Source: Bacteroidales bacterium
GTDB lineage: Bacteria; Bacteroidota; Bacteroidia; Bacteroidales; WCHB1-69
Assembly: GCA_031264975.1 (NCBI GenBank)
Contig: JAISDH010000030.1
Coordinates: forward strand, 1-6,109
Direction: 5' to 3'
DNA length: 6,109 nucleotides
Numbering within the stretch: the stretch's first letter is position 1; each line of letters begins with the position of its first letter. The notes below the pieces were generated by a model that was not told the DNA's origin, searched no databases, and worked only from the letters and a program-made list of their open reading frames with translations. Positions 1 to 6,109 of this stretch are shown here, piece after piece. Both the position numbers and the translations under genes were made by a program.

Positions 1-78
1 AGACCAATGGAATATCTGCGAATGAAAAGAAACAAAGAAGAAGAATTATTAAAGGATAAAATAATTTTTGGAGAATAA
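1..78 (+). CDS. 3' end of an unidentified upstream gene (partial)
   Basis: Reading from base 1 gives 25 codons without a stop, ending in TAA at 76-78. The visible tail is charged (RMKRNKEEELLKDK) and ends IIFGE. It shows no domain or motif that I recognise, so I give no function. It is treated as coding because the frame is open from the window edge and its codon use resembles the genes downstream, but 25 codons in AT-rich DNA is weak evidence. The 250 bases between this stop and the next gene contain a separate promoter, so it is probably not in the same transcription unit as bamD. Confidence 0.4.
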   Translation, partial: RPMEYLRMKRNKEEELLKDKIIFGE

Positions 79-212
79 AGAAACGCAACATATAACGTGA
101 TGTTTGAAAGCATGAATAAGCATAAATACAAAGTCGAACTGTTTGTTTTGTAAGTCATTTACCAAATTGTAGACAAGAAAACTTACCGATAATACACATG
201 CTAAAATAAATC

Positions 213-234
213 CGCAAATGCAGCGTTATTTGCG
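213..234. repeat. Perfect 7-bp inverted repeat (hairpin) upstream of the bamD promoter
   Basis: CGCAAAT at 213-219 is exactly complementary to ATTTGCG at 228-234, separated by 8 bases. It lies in the AT-rich gap, about 26 bases upstream of the proposed -33 element. On the plus strand no T-run follows, so it is not a classical terminator for the upstream gene. On the minus strand an AT-rich stretch follows, but no minus-strand gene is visible. It could be a weak terminator, an operator or chance. The pairing is seen; the role is unknown. Confidence 0.4.
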
Positions 235-259
235 TACATGAAATAAAAGCCTTGTTTAG

Positions 260-292
260 TTGGAGATTTGAAGAGTATTTTTTGTATCTTTG
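260..292 (+). promoter_or_regulatory. Bacteroidota-type promoter for the bamD operon
   Basis: TATCTTTG at 285-292 fits the Bacteroidota sigma-factor -7 consensus TAnnTTTG exactly. Upstream, TTGG at 260-263 is a plausible -33 element with a 21-base spacer; TTTG at 267-270 is also present, but its 14-base spacing is too short. Transcription should begin a few bases after 292, leaving an untranslated leader of about 30 bases before the ATG at 329. The -7 match is strong, the -33 match is only fair. It is the only convincing promoter I found ahead of a gene start on the plus strand, so it probably drives all six downstream genes. Confidence 0.75.
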
Positions 293-328
293 CAGGTTTT
301 TATTTGGTATTAAAAAGCGAAATTATAA

Positions 329-1165
329 ATGCAGAAAAAAGCAATAGTTTTTATAATCTTATTATTATTTACAATGGATATGCCTTCCTTTGCAGAGAAA
401 AATCAGAAAAATAGCAAAAGAAGAATATCCAAACGCTATAAAACAAAGGAAGATAAATATGAAGCAGCAAAGACCTACTATGCGAAAGGAGCATATTTAA
501 GCGCAGCTCAGTTATTTGAAGAAATCTATCCTTTATATATTTCTTCTCATGAAGGAGAGAATATATTGTTTTTATTTGCAGATAGCTACATGAAAAACCA
601 TGATTATTTAATGGCAGCGTTTCATTTTAAAGATTATCTTCGTCGCTATCCACAAAGCGGGCGGGCAGAGGAGGCAAGTTTTTTGTCGTCAAGATGTTAT
701 TTTCTAAATTCTCCCGTCTATAATTTAGACCAGACGGATTCGTATCTTGCGCTTGAAGACTTGGAGATATTTTTGAATGCTTATCCGAATAGTAAGTATC
801 AGGAAGAAGGGAATATGATGATAGATTCCTTACGAAACAAATTGGCTAAAAAAGATTTCAGTATAGCGCAAATGTACTATAATACGGGAAATTATCTGGC
901 AGCTCAAATTTCGTTTAATAATTTGTTTAAGGATTTTCCAAATTCTGCTTTTACCGAAGAAACTTTGTACTATTTGGTGAAAAACAGCTATGAATATGCG
1001 CAGAAAAGTATTGAAGAGAAAAAAATAGAACGCTACCAAATGGCAATCGATAATAAAAATAAATTAAAAGCATATAACGCCGAATCAAAATATTTATCCG
1101 ATGCGGAAAAGATAGCAGGCGAGGCAGAGAAAAAGAGAAATAAAATATTAGAAAATGATAAATAG
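329..1165 (+). CDS. bamD: Outer-membrane assembly factor BamD-like TPR protein, without lipoprotein cysteine
   Basis: A 278-residue periplasmic protein of the BamD/YfiO family, the component of the BAM complex that helps BamA insert beta-barrel proteins into the outer membrane. Residues 1-22 look like a signal peptide: basic start MQKK, hydrophobic stretch 5-15, and S-F-A before a possible signal peptidase I cut after Ala22. A lysine-rich linker (24-40) precedes TPR-like helical repeats at about 44-70, 78-107, 137-155 and 177-204. The pattern of a repeat helix ending in YP-(Q/N)-S or FPNS, as in LRRYPQS, LNAYPNS and KDFPNS, is typical of the family. The C-terminus (about 245-278) is charged and probably helical. 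Oddly, BamD is normally a lipoprotein with a cysteine right after the signal peptide; here the only cysteine is Cys123 in the TPR domain. The in-frame TAA at 326-328 rules out a longer N-terminus. It is the first gene of the operon. Confidence 0.85.
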   Translation: MQKKAIVFIILLLFTMDMPSFAEKNQKNSKRRISKRYKTKEDKYEAAKTYYAKGAYLSAAQLFEEIYPLYISSHEGENILFLFADSYMKNHDYLMAAFHFKDYLRRYPQSGRAEEASFLSSRCYFLNSPVYNLDQTDSYLALEDLEIFLNAYPNSKYQEEGNMMIDSLRNKLAKKDFSIAQMYYNTGNYLAAQISFNNLFKDFPNSAFTEETLYYLVKNSYEYAQKSIEEKKIERYQMAIDNKNKLKAYNAESKYLSDAEKIAGEAEKKRNKILENDK

Positions 1166-1178
1166 AAGTAAAACTAAA

Positions 1179-1520
1179 ATGGACCACAAAAAAGCAAAGA
1201 TTGATAACTTCGCAGCAACAAGAGATTTGAATGATTTTGATAAGAAAACAGGGAATATATATGAATCCCTTGTCATTCTTTCCAAACGAGCTAATCAAAT
1301 AGCAGGCGACGTCAAAGAAGAATTGAATAGTAAGATTCAGGAATTTACGGTTAATCATGAAATATCCGATGAAATTTTTGAGAACAAAGAACAAATAGAG
1401 TTAGCGCGCTATTACGAACAACTTCCGAAGCCAACTCTTCTGGCTATTCAGGAATTTTTAGATGGTCGAATATATTATCGACTGCCGGAAGAAGGCTCTA
1501 AACCGGAAATTGTTCTGTAG
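1179..1520 (+). CDS. rpoZ: DNA-directed RNA polymerase omega subunit, Bacteroidota type
   Basis: A protein of 113 residues when started at MDHKK. It resembles the omega/Rpb6 family, which helps assemble RNA polymerase by clamping the beta' subunit. The conserved core is the segment TGNIYESLVILSKRANQI, equivalent to the NRF-LV-ARRARQ helix of enterobacterial omega. A second conserved block, LLAIQEFLDGRIYYR, corresponds to the ALREIEEG helix. Between them lies an acidic insert with ENKEQIELARYYEQLPKP, which I know from Bacteroidota omega proteins. An earlier in-frame ATG at 1155 would overlap bamD by 11 bases and add eight residues. I prefer 1179 because family members begin MDYKK-like, and it leaves a clean 13-base gap. 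The stop codon abuts the coaBC start directly, suggesting translational coupling. Confidence 0.85.
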   Translation: MDHKKAKIDNFAATRDLNDFDKKTGNIYESLVILSKRANQIAGDVKEELNSKIQEFTVNHEISDEIFENKEQIELARYYEQLPKPTLLAIQEFLDGRIYYRLPEEGSKPEIVL

Positions 1521-2723
1521 ATGTTTAATAAAAAGATACTTATTGGTATCTGTGGCGGAATAGCGGCTTATAAAACACTAACCCTTATTCGATTATTTCG
1601 TAAAGCGGGATGTGAAGTAAAGGTTGTTATTACCCATAATGCGTTGTCATTTGTTACGCCTTTGACTATAGAAACGCTGAGTAATAATAAACTCTATGTT
1701 GATATGTTTGAACATTCGATGGAGCGGACAACAGAACATATTTCTCTTGCTCAATGGGCAGATATGGCTGTTGTTGCTCCTGCTACGGCAAATATCATAG
1801 GAAAACTTGCTCTGGGTATTGCTGATGACGCTCTTAGTACTACTTTATTGGCATTTTCCAAGCCCATATATATTGCTCCCGCAATGAATGAAAACATGTA
1901 TAAGCATATTGCTGTCCAAAATAATTTAAACAAACTCCGGCAATACCATTACCATATCATAGAGCCTCAAACAGGAATGTTGGCTTGCAATATGGAGGGT
2001 ACCGGACGAATGGCGGAACCGTCGGCTATTTTTGAAGCAGTTTCAGGTTCTGTTTCCGGTACGAACGAAACTATAAATAAAAAAAGAGCATTGGTAACCG
2101 CAGGACCAACTTATGAACCTGTTGACCCTGTCCGTTTTATTGGCAATCGTTCTACAGGATTAATGGGATTTTCTATTGCCGAAGCATTGGCGGAAAAAGG
2201 CTTTGAAGTGGATTTAATTACAGGTCCGACAACGTTGATGTCATCAGAAAAAAACATTCATCGTATGGATGTTAATACTGCGGAAGAGATGTTACAAATG
2301 TGTTTGCAACATTTTCAGAAAGCGGATATTATTGTTATGGCAGCAGCTGTTGCGGACTATACGCCTGAAGAAAAGACAGAATTGAAGATGAAAAAGAAGG
2401 AGACGTCTTTTTCCTTACGCCTAAAACCAACTGTGGATATTTTAAAAACTATTGCCGCCCAAAAGAAAAACAATCAAACGATTGTAGGTTTTGCTCTGGA
2501 AACAAACGATGAAATAGAGAATGCAAAACAAAAATTGCATACTAAAAAACTTGACTTCATCGTTTTAAACTCGTTGAATGATAAAGGAGCAGGATTTGAA
2601 ACATTGACAAATAAAGTTACCATTATTGATAAAAAAGAGAATATCATTACGTTTCCATTAAAATCAAAACAGGAAATCGCTGTCAATATCATTCAAACGG
2701 TTTTAGACGGCATCAAATCTTAA
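1521..2723 (+). CDS. coaBC: Bifunctional phosphopantothenoylcysteine decarboxylase / phosphopantothenate-cysteine ligase
   Basis: A 400-residue cytoplasmic enzyme for two successive steps of coenzyme A synthesis: joining 4'-phosphopantothenate to cysteine (CoaB, CTP-dependent in bacteria), then decarboxylating the product to 4'-phosphopantetheine (CoaC, FMN-dependent). The N-terminal decarboxylase half (about 1-175) shows the FMN-binding start GICGGIAAYK (9-18), the likely catalytic histidine His73 in EHISLAQWAD, the PAMN motif at 120-123, and the substrate clamp GMLACNMEGTGRM with likely catalytic Cys156. The ligase half (about 188-400) has VTAGPTYEPVDPVRFIGNRSTG (Asn209 at the conserved position), AAAVADY (274-280), lysine-rich LKMKKKE (288-294), VGFALET (322-328) and DFIVLNS (345-351). 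Length is normal for the full fusion. The ATG follows the rpoZ stop with no gap, so translation is probably coupled. Confidence 0.95.
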   Translation: MFNKKILIGICGGIAAYKTLTLIRLFRKAGCEVKVVITHNALSFVTPLTIETLSNNKLYVDMFEHSMERTTEHISLAQWADMAVVAPATANIIGKLALGIADDALSTTLLAFSKPIYIAPAMNENMYKHIAVQNNLNKLRQYHYHIIEPQTGMLACNMEGTGRMAEPSAIFEAVSGSVSGTNETINKKRALVTAGPTYEPVDPVRFIGNRSTGLMGFSIAEALAEKGFEVDLITGPTTLMSSEKNIHRMDVNTAEEMLQMCLQHFQKADIIVMAAAVADYTPEEKTELKMKKKETSFSLRLKPTVDILKTIAAQKKNNQTIVGFALETNDEIENAKQKLHTKKLDFIVLNSLNDKGAGFETLTNKVTIIDKKENIITFPLKSKQEIAVNIIQTVLDGIKS

Positions 2724-2739
2724 AATAATACATACCAAT

Positions 2740-3648
2740 ATGAAAGGATTTTTGATTTTTACAATAACAGTATTTATAGCGACGACTACCCTTGCACAAG
2801 AACTACTATGCAGAGTTTCTGTTGTTACTTCCAATATGAAAGGGGTTGGAAGCAGTTCGGTAGATAAATCAATTTTTACGACATTGGAGCAGAACCTTAC
2901 TTCATTTATGAATGACCGGAAATGGTCGGAATATAATTTCAAGACGGAAGAAAAAATAGAATGCAGTATACAATTGGCAATAGAAGAAGCGCCAGGAAAT
3001 GACATTTATGGTGGGAAAATTTCTGTGCAATTAAGTCGTCCTGTTTATAATTCATCGTATAATTCGCCTTTGTTATCTTATCAGGACAACAACCTTAGAT
3101 TTAAATATACGGCAAACCAACCGTTTGATTATGATGAAAATTCCTATTTATGGACGGTTACTTCTATTGCGGCTTACTATGCCAATTTGTTTTTAGCGCT
3201 TACATTTGATTCATACGCTCTCAATGGAGGTACCTCATTTTATAACAAATGCGCCAATATCGTTTCAAGCGCTCCTCCGGGGGAAGAAGGCTGGTTGAGT
3301 ACGTCCAAAGAAAAACGTAATCGATATTGGTTGCTGGAAAGTTTTACAAATCCGGCTTATGACGCCTTGCGAAAGTTTGTTTATCAATATCATCGGGAAG
3401 GTTTGGATGTTATGTCGCAAAGTACAACGAATGGGGTTTCCGTAATCCTTTCTTCTTTGGAATCATTACAAACTTTATACAATACCTATCCGGGAAATGC
3501 AGGCGTTTCCATACTGACTTTTACCAAGTCTATAGAATTTGTCAATGTTTTTTCGGGAGCGACTACAGAAGAAAAACAAAAAGCATCCGGCATTTTAAAG
3601 AAGATAGACCCTGCGAATATGGAAAGATACGACAAAATGACAAAATAA
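2740..3648 (+). CDS. Secreted DUF4835 family protein (PorD-type, linked by annotation to type IX secretion)
   Basis: A 302-residue exported protein. Residues 1-19 form a signal peptide (MKG start, hydrophobic 4-14, cleavage likely after L-A before QELL). The mature protein resembles the Bacteroidota-specific DUF4835 family. Recognisable blocks are RPVYNSSYNSP (100-110), the AAYYANLFLAL segment (144-154), NGGTSFYNKCANI (162-174), GWLSTSKEKRNRYWLL (184-199) and YQYHREGLDVM (215-225). From memory, public annotation calls this family type IX secretion protein PorD; nothing in this window tests that, and no other type IX gene is present. Its fixed place between coaBC and recN is a common Bacteroidales arrangement. 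It starts 16 bases after the coaBC stop. There is no lipobox cysteine at the cleavage site; Cys24 lies four residues beyond the QE. Confidence 0.8.
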   Translation: MKGFLIFTITVFIATTTLAQELLCRVSVVTSNMKGVGSSSVDKSIFTTLEQNLTSFMNDRKWSEYNFKTEEKIECSIQLAIEEAPGNDIYGGKISVQLSRPVYNSSYNSPLLSYQDNNLRFKYTANQPFDYDENSYLWTVTSIAAYYANLFLALTFDSYALNGGTSFYNKCANIVSSAPPGEEGWLSTSKEKRNRYWLLESFTNPAYDALRKFVYQYHREGLDVMSQSTTNGVSVILSSLESLQTLYNTYPGNAGVSILTFTKSIEFVNVFSGATTEEKQKASGILKKIDPANMERYDKMTK

Positions 3649-3671
3649 TCATGGTCAATCCCGTATAAACG

Positions 3672-5324
3672 ATGATACAACATATCTATATAGAAAATTA
3701 TACGCTTATTGAACGTCTTTCTATTGATTTTGAAGAAGGATTTTCTGTTATTACAGGAGAAACAGGCGCGGGAAAGTCAATCCTGATAGAAGCTCTTTCT
3801 TTATTGTCCGGTCAGCGGGCAGATACAGGCGTTTTGTTTGATAAAAATAAAAAAAGTATCGTAGAAGCAACATTCAATATAAAGGAGCAAGGTTTGTTAT
3901 TTCTCTTTGAAGAAGAAGACCTTGACTATGATGATATTTGTATTATCCATAGAGAGATAAATCCTCAAGGAAAGTCGCGCGCTTTTATCAACGATACGCC
4001 GGTAAATATCGCTACATTAAAAAAGATAGGAGAGAAGTTAATTGATATTCATTCCCAACACAGTAATTTATTACTCCAGGATAATAATTTTCAACTGCTC
4101 ATCCTTGACCAGTACGCCCGATTGGACGAAGAAATAAAAATATATAAAGATACTTTCCGCGTGTTTCAATCTTATAAAAAACAGTTGCAGGAACTTTTTG
4201 ACAAGTCCGGCAATCAGGATAAGGAATATTTGGAGTTTTTATGTAACGAATTGGAAGAAGCCAAATTGAAAGACGGGGAACAAAAAGATTGGGAAGAAAG
4301 ACTTCAACTACTTTCCCATGCCGAAGAAATAAAACAGAAATCAGGCGAAATCGTCAATCTAATGGAGTTTAATGACATGAATGTTTTTCAGTCATTGCAA
4401 GACTGTAAACAACGTTTATCTTCTTTGGAAAAGCATTCTCAAAAGTTTGACCTGTTGCATCAGCGGTTTAATTCTATTTTAATAGAACTGAAAGATATTA
4501 CAAATGAAATCTCAACCATTGCAGAAAATACGGTTTATGACCCGCAGGAAATAGAACAACTATCCGCTCAATTGAACGCCTTATACCGTTTGGAACAGAA
4601 ACATAAGGTCAATAACGAAAAAGATTTAATCGCCGTGAAGGAACAATTGCAGGAAAAACTGCAAGCTATCTATCACGCAGAGAGGTCGACAGCTGGATTG
4701 CAGGAAAGTATTGCACGGCTGGAAAAAGAATTGTATGTATTGGCGGAAAATTTGTCTGCAAAAAGAAAGAAAATAATACCGGACATAGAACAGGCTCTGA
4801 CGGAAAAACTGCAACTGATGAATATGCCGCAAGCCATGATTAAAATTGTTTTAGAAAGACATAACCAACTTACCGAAACCGGTTTGGATAAACCTGTTTT
4901 TCTTTTCAATGCCAATCGCGGAACGGATATGAAGGCAATGGCAAAAGTGGCTTCCGGCGGTGAATTGTCCAGACTGATGCTTGCCATTAAATCGCTAATC
5001 CTGCAAAAGAATGTACTTCCAACCATTATTTTTGATGAAATAGACAGCGGGGTGTCTGGGGAAGTATCTGCAAAAATGGGAAAGGTGATGCAGGAGATTG
5101 CTCGTTTTACGCAAGTGCTTGCCATTACGCATTTACCACAAATTGCAAGCAAGGCTAAATTACATTATCTCGTATATAAACAGGACGATAAAGAAAAGAC
5201 ATATTCGCAAATCAAACGCCTGTCTCAACAGGAACGGGTTATTGAAATTGCCAAAATGATAAGCAACGAAGAACTTTCCGACTCCACTTTACAGGCGGCT
5301 CAGACACTTTTAAATGACAAGTAA
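3672..5324 (+). CDS. recN: DNA repair protein RecN
   Basis: A 550-residue SMC-like ATPase acting early in recombinational repair of double-strand breaks, where it helps hold DNA ends together. All nucleotide-binding parts are present. Walker A is GETGAGKS at 29-36, the family block GKSRAFINDTPV is at 100-111 and IDIHSQHSNLLLQ at 124-136. The ABC signature ASGGELSR is at 427-434, Walker B with catalytic acid is TIIFDEID at 451-458 (Asp455, Glu456), and the H-loop ITHLPQ is at 485-490. Between the two ATPase halves, about 150-400 is glutamate-, lysine- and glutamine-rich and fits the short antiparallel coiled coil of RecN. Length is normal for RecN. It starts 23 bases after the DUF4835 gene. 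An ATG at 3651 is ruled out because its frame stops after five codons. No SOS-type operator was recognised; expression probably comes from the shared operon promoter. Confidence 0.95.
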   Translation: MIQHIYIENYTLIERLSIDFEEGFSVITGETGAGKSILIEALSLLSGQRADTGVLFDKNKKSIVEATFNIKEQGLLFLFEEEDLDYDDICIIHREINPQGKSRAFINDTPVNIATLKKIGEKLIDIHSQHSNLLLQDNNFQLLILDQYARLDEEIKIYKDTFRVFQSYKKQLQELFDKSGNQDKEYLEFLCNELEEAKLKDGEQKDWEERLQLLSHAEEIKQKSGEIVNLMEFNDMNVFQSLQDCKQRLSSLEKHSQKFDLLHQRFNSILIELKDITNEISTIAENTVYDPQEIEQLSAQLNALYRLEQKHKVNNEKDLIAVKEQLQEKLQAIYHAERSTAGLQESIARLEKELYVLAENLSAKRKKIIPDIEQALTEKLQLMNMPQAMIKIVLERHNQLTETGLDKPVFLFNANRGTDMKAMAKVASGGELSRLMLAIKSLILQKNVLPTIIFDEIDSGVSGEVSAKMGKVMQEIARFTQVLAITHLPQIASKAKLHYLVYKQDDKEKTYSQIKRLSQQERVIEIAKMISNEELSDSTLQAAQTLLNDK

Positions 5325-5327
5325 TAT

Positions 5328-5858
5328 ATGGATACTCATCCGAAAAATGTTTTAAAGTTTTGTCCCTTTTGTGGTTCTCAGAGGTTTTCGTGGGACGGCA
5401 CAAAATCACATATTTGTTCCGACTGTCATCACAAATTATATACGAATGAAGCAGGGTCAACGGTTGCGTTGATAAGAAATGAGAAAGATGAATTGTTATT
5501 TACCGTTCGTAAATTCAACCCTGCGGCAGGAACACTTGATTTGCCCGGCGGATTTATCGACTTGGGCGAAACGGCAGAAAATTGTGTGAAAAGAGAAATC
5601 AAAGAAGAAGTGAATCTGAATGTAACAGAACTCCACTTTTTTGGAACCTTCCCGAACGAATATTCATTTGGAGGACTGACTTATTTTACCATTGATATTG
5701 TCTTTGAATGTAAGGTAGAATCATTTACCCCGCTATATGCCGGCGACGATGTAGCAAAAGTATGTTTCATACACCCGCAAAAGGTAAACTTGGAACATAT
5801 CGGATTGAAATCTATCAAAAAGATAATTGCCGAAATACGGGAAAGATATAGGGTGTAA
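5328..5858 (+). CDS. Nudix hydrolase with N-terminal zinc ribbon
   Basis: A 176-residue cytoplasmic Nudix-family hydrolase, which would cleave a nucleoside diphosphate linked to another group; the substrate cannot be told from sequence. The N-terminus carries a zinc ribbon with two CxxC pairs, CPFC (12-15) and CSDC (30-33). The Nudix fold begins about residue 43 (GSTVALIRNEKDELLF). The Nudix box runs 75-97: Gly75, Glu81, then REIKEEVNL at 89-97, with metal-binding Glu90, Glu93 and Glu94 intact. The glycine normally near the end of the box is Asn96. It precedes with the LDLPGGFIDLGETA block common in this subgroup. A zinc ribbon plus Nudix box recalls NADH pyrophosphatase NudC, but this protein is shorter and I do not see the SQPWPFP motif that defines NudC. 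The start is 3 bases after the recN stop, so it is probably co-transcribed and is the last gene of the operon. Confidence 0.85.
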   Translation: MDTHPKNVLKFCPFCGSQRFSWDGTKSHICSDCHHKLYTNEAGSTVALIRNEKDELLFTVRKFNPAAGTLDLPGGFIDLGETAENCVKREIKEEVNLNVTELHFFGTFPNEYSFGGLTYFTIDIVFECKVESFTPLYAGDDVAKVCFIHPQKVNLEHIGLKSIKKIIAEIRERYRV

Positions 5859-5859
5859 A

Positions 5860-5988
5860 GGGAGAAGGCAACAGGCAACAGGCTGCAAGCAACAAGCAGG
5901 CACGCAACAAGTAGCAGCCAACAGGCAAGCCGCGAGAGAAAAGTTCGTAAGCAATAGGAAACAAGCGTATCCTTCTCCCATCTCCCAT
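5860..5988. repeat. Heptad-periodic repeat element bounded by 9-bp inverted repeats
   Basis: The element starts at GGGAGAAGG (5860-5868), two bases after the Nudix stop, and its exact complement CCTTCTCCC lies at 5971-5979. Inside is a degenerate 7-base tandem repeat based on CAACAGG. Units include CAACAGG at 5869, 5876 and 5919, CAACAAG at 5890 and 5905, CTGCAAG at 5883 and CAAGCCG at 5926, with one 8-base unit at 5897. Two more related units, CAATAGG (5952) and AAACAAG (5959), keep the 7-base length. At the far end CTCCCAT occurs twice, at 5975 and 5982. In the transcript the ends could pair as a 9-bp stem with a loop of about 100 bases. It probably lies in the 3' untranslated region of the operon. 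The function is unknown; it may belong to a dispersed intergenic repeat family. Confidence 0.7.
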
Positions 5989-6058
5989 TCATTACAATAA
6001 TAATCGAAATATAGAGTTATAGAAACATCTATATGCATAGATTTATATTTAATTGATG

Positions 6059-6095
6059 GTAGGCGGAGGTATTACTTCCGTCTACTTTTCTTTTC
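6059..6095 (+). terminator. Rho-independent terminator at the end of the operon
   Basis: The arm GTAGGCGGAGG (6059-6069) pairs along its full length with CTTCCGTCTAC (6075-6085). This gives an 11-bp stem with two G-U wobbles and a five-base loop TATTA. The T-rich run TTTTCTTTTC (6086-6095) follows at once. It is a classical intrinsic terminator on the plus strand, about 200 bases after the Nudix stop, and it closes the transcription unit begun at 260-292. The minus strand lacks a T-run on the other side, so it is not bidirectional. Confidence 0.85.
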
Positions 6096-6109
6096 TGGAA
6101 GAAACAAAA

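Noticed and set aside
100..153. 17-codon plus-strand open frame in the upstream gap
   Set aside because: It is too short to support, with no promoter match, ribosome binding site or recognisable product.
1155..1178. Upstream ATG for rpoZ overlapping bamD
   Set aside because: The eight extra residues (MINRSKTK) are not typical of the family. The ATG at 1179 gives a normal N-terminus and no overlap.
951..1394. Long minus-strand open frame across the bamD-rpoZ junction
   Set aside because: It is antisense to two recognisable genes, its product is a composition-driven run of Phe, Ile and Ser, and it has no motif or promoter.
4673..5152. 159-codon minus-strand open frame inside recN
   Set aside because: It overlaps the most conserved part of recN, including the signature and Walker B regions, and the translation resembles no family I know.
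5755..5762. CAAAAGTA, a minus-strand match to the promoter consensus TAnnTTTG
   Set aside because: It lies inside the Nudix coding sequence, points at no minus-strand gene, and an 8-base degenerate match is expected by chance.
5869..5965. Possible CRISPR array
   Set aside because: The repeat unit is only 7 bases, degenerate and directly tandem, with no spacers, and no cas genes are nearby.
5681..5992. Minus-strand frame encoding a hydrophobic Cys/Leu/Val/Ala-rich protein
   Set aside because: Its hydrophobic part is read from the CCTGTTG heptad array and the rest is antisense to the Nudix gene; no promoter is seen. It looks like an artefact of the repeat.

Overview
The window is an ordinary chromosomal housekeeping region from a member of the Bacteroidota, most likely the order Bacteroidales. 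Three things support this. The promoter element TATCTTTG matches the Bacteroidota -7 consensus TAnnTTTG, and the genes have little recognisable Shine-Dalgarno sequence. The omega subunit and the DUF4835 protein are of the types found in this phylum. The gene order bamD, rpoZ, coaBC, DUF4835, recN is familiar from Bacteroidales genomes. The DNA is AT-rich and codon use looks uniform from gene to gene, with no sign of recent transfer into the coding part. I cannot name the genus.

Layout: bases 1-78 hold the last 25 codons of an unidentified upstream gene. Bases 79-284 are AT-rich and non-coding, with one perfect 7-bp hairpin at 213-234. A promoter at 260-292 starts a tightly packed plus-strand run of six genes: bamD (329-1165, outer-membrane assembly), rpoZ (1179-1520, RNA polymerase omega), coaBC (1521-2723, coenzyme A synthesis), a secreted DUF4835/PorD-type protein (2740-3648), recN (3672-5324, double-strand break repair) and a zinc-ribbon Nudix hydrolase (5328-5858). 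Gaps between genes are 0 to 23 bases and I found no other convincing Bacteroidota promoter at the gene starts, so these are probably one operon. After the last gene comes a 7-base-periodic repeat element (5860-5988), then a strong intrinsic terminator (6059-6095). Nothing can be called after that.

The genes do not form one pathway. They are a housekeeping operon mixing envelope biogenesis (BamD, the DUF4835 protein), transcription (omega), cofactor supply (CoaBC), genome repair (RecN) and nucleotide clean-up or related phosphohydrolysis (Nudix). I see no previously undescribed multi-gene system. The items most worth a second look are a BamD whose signal peptide lacks the lipoprotein cysteine, and the heptad repeat element. 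The repeat also explains two hydrophobic, cysteine-rich minus-strand reading frames that are probably not genes.
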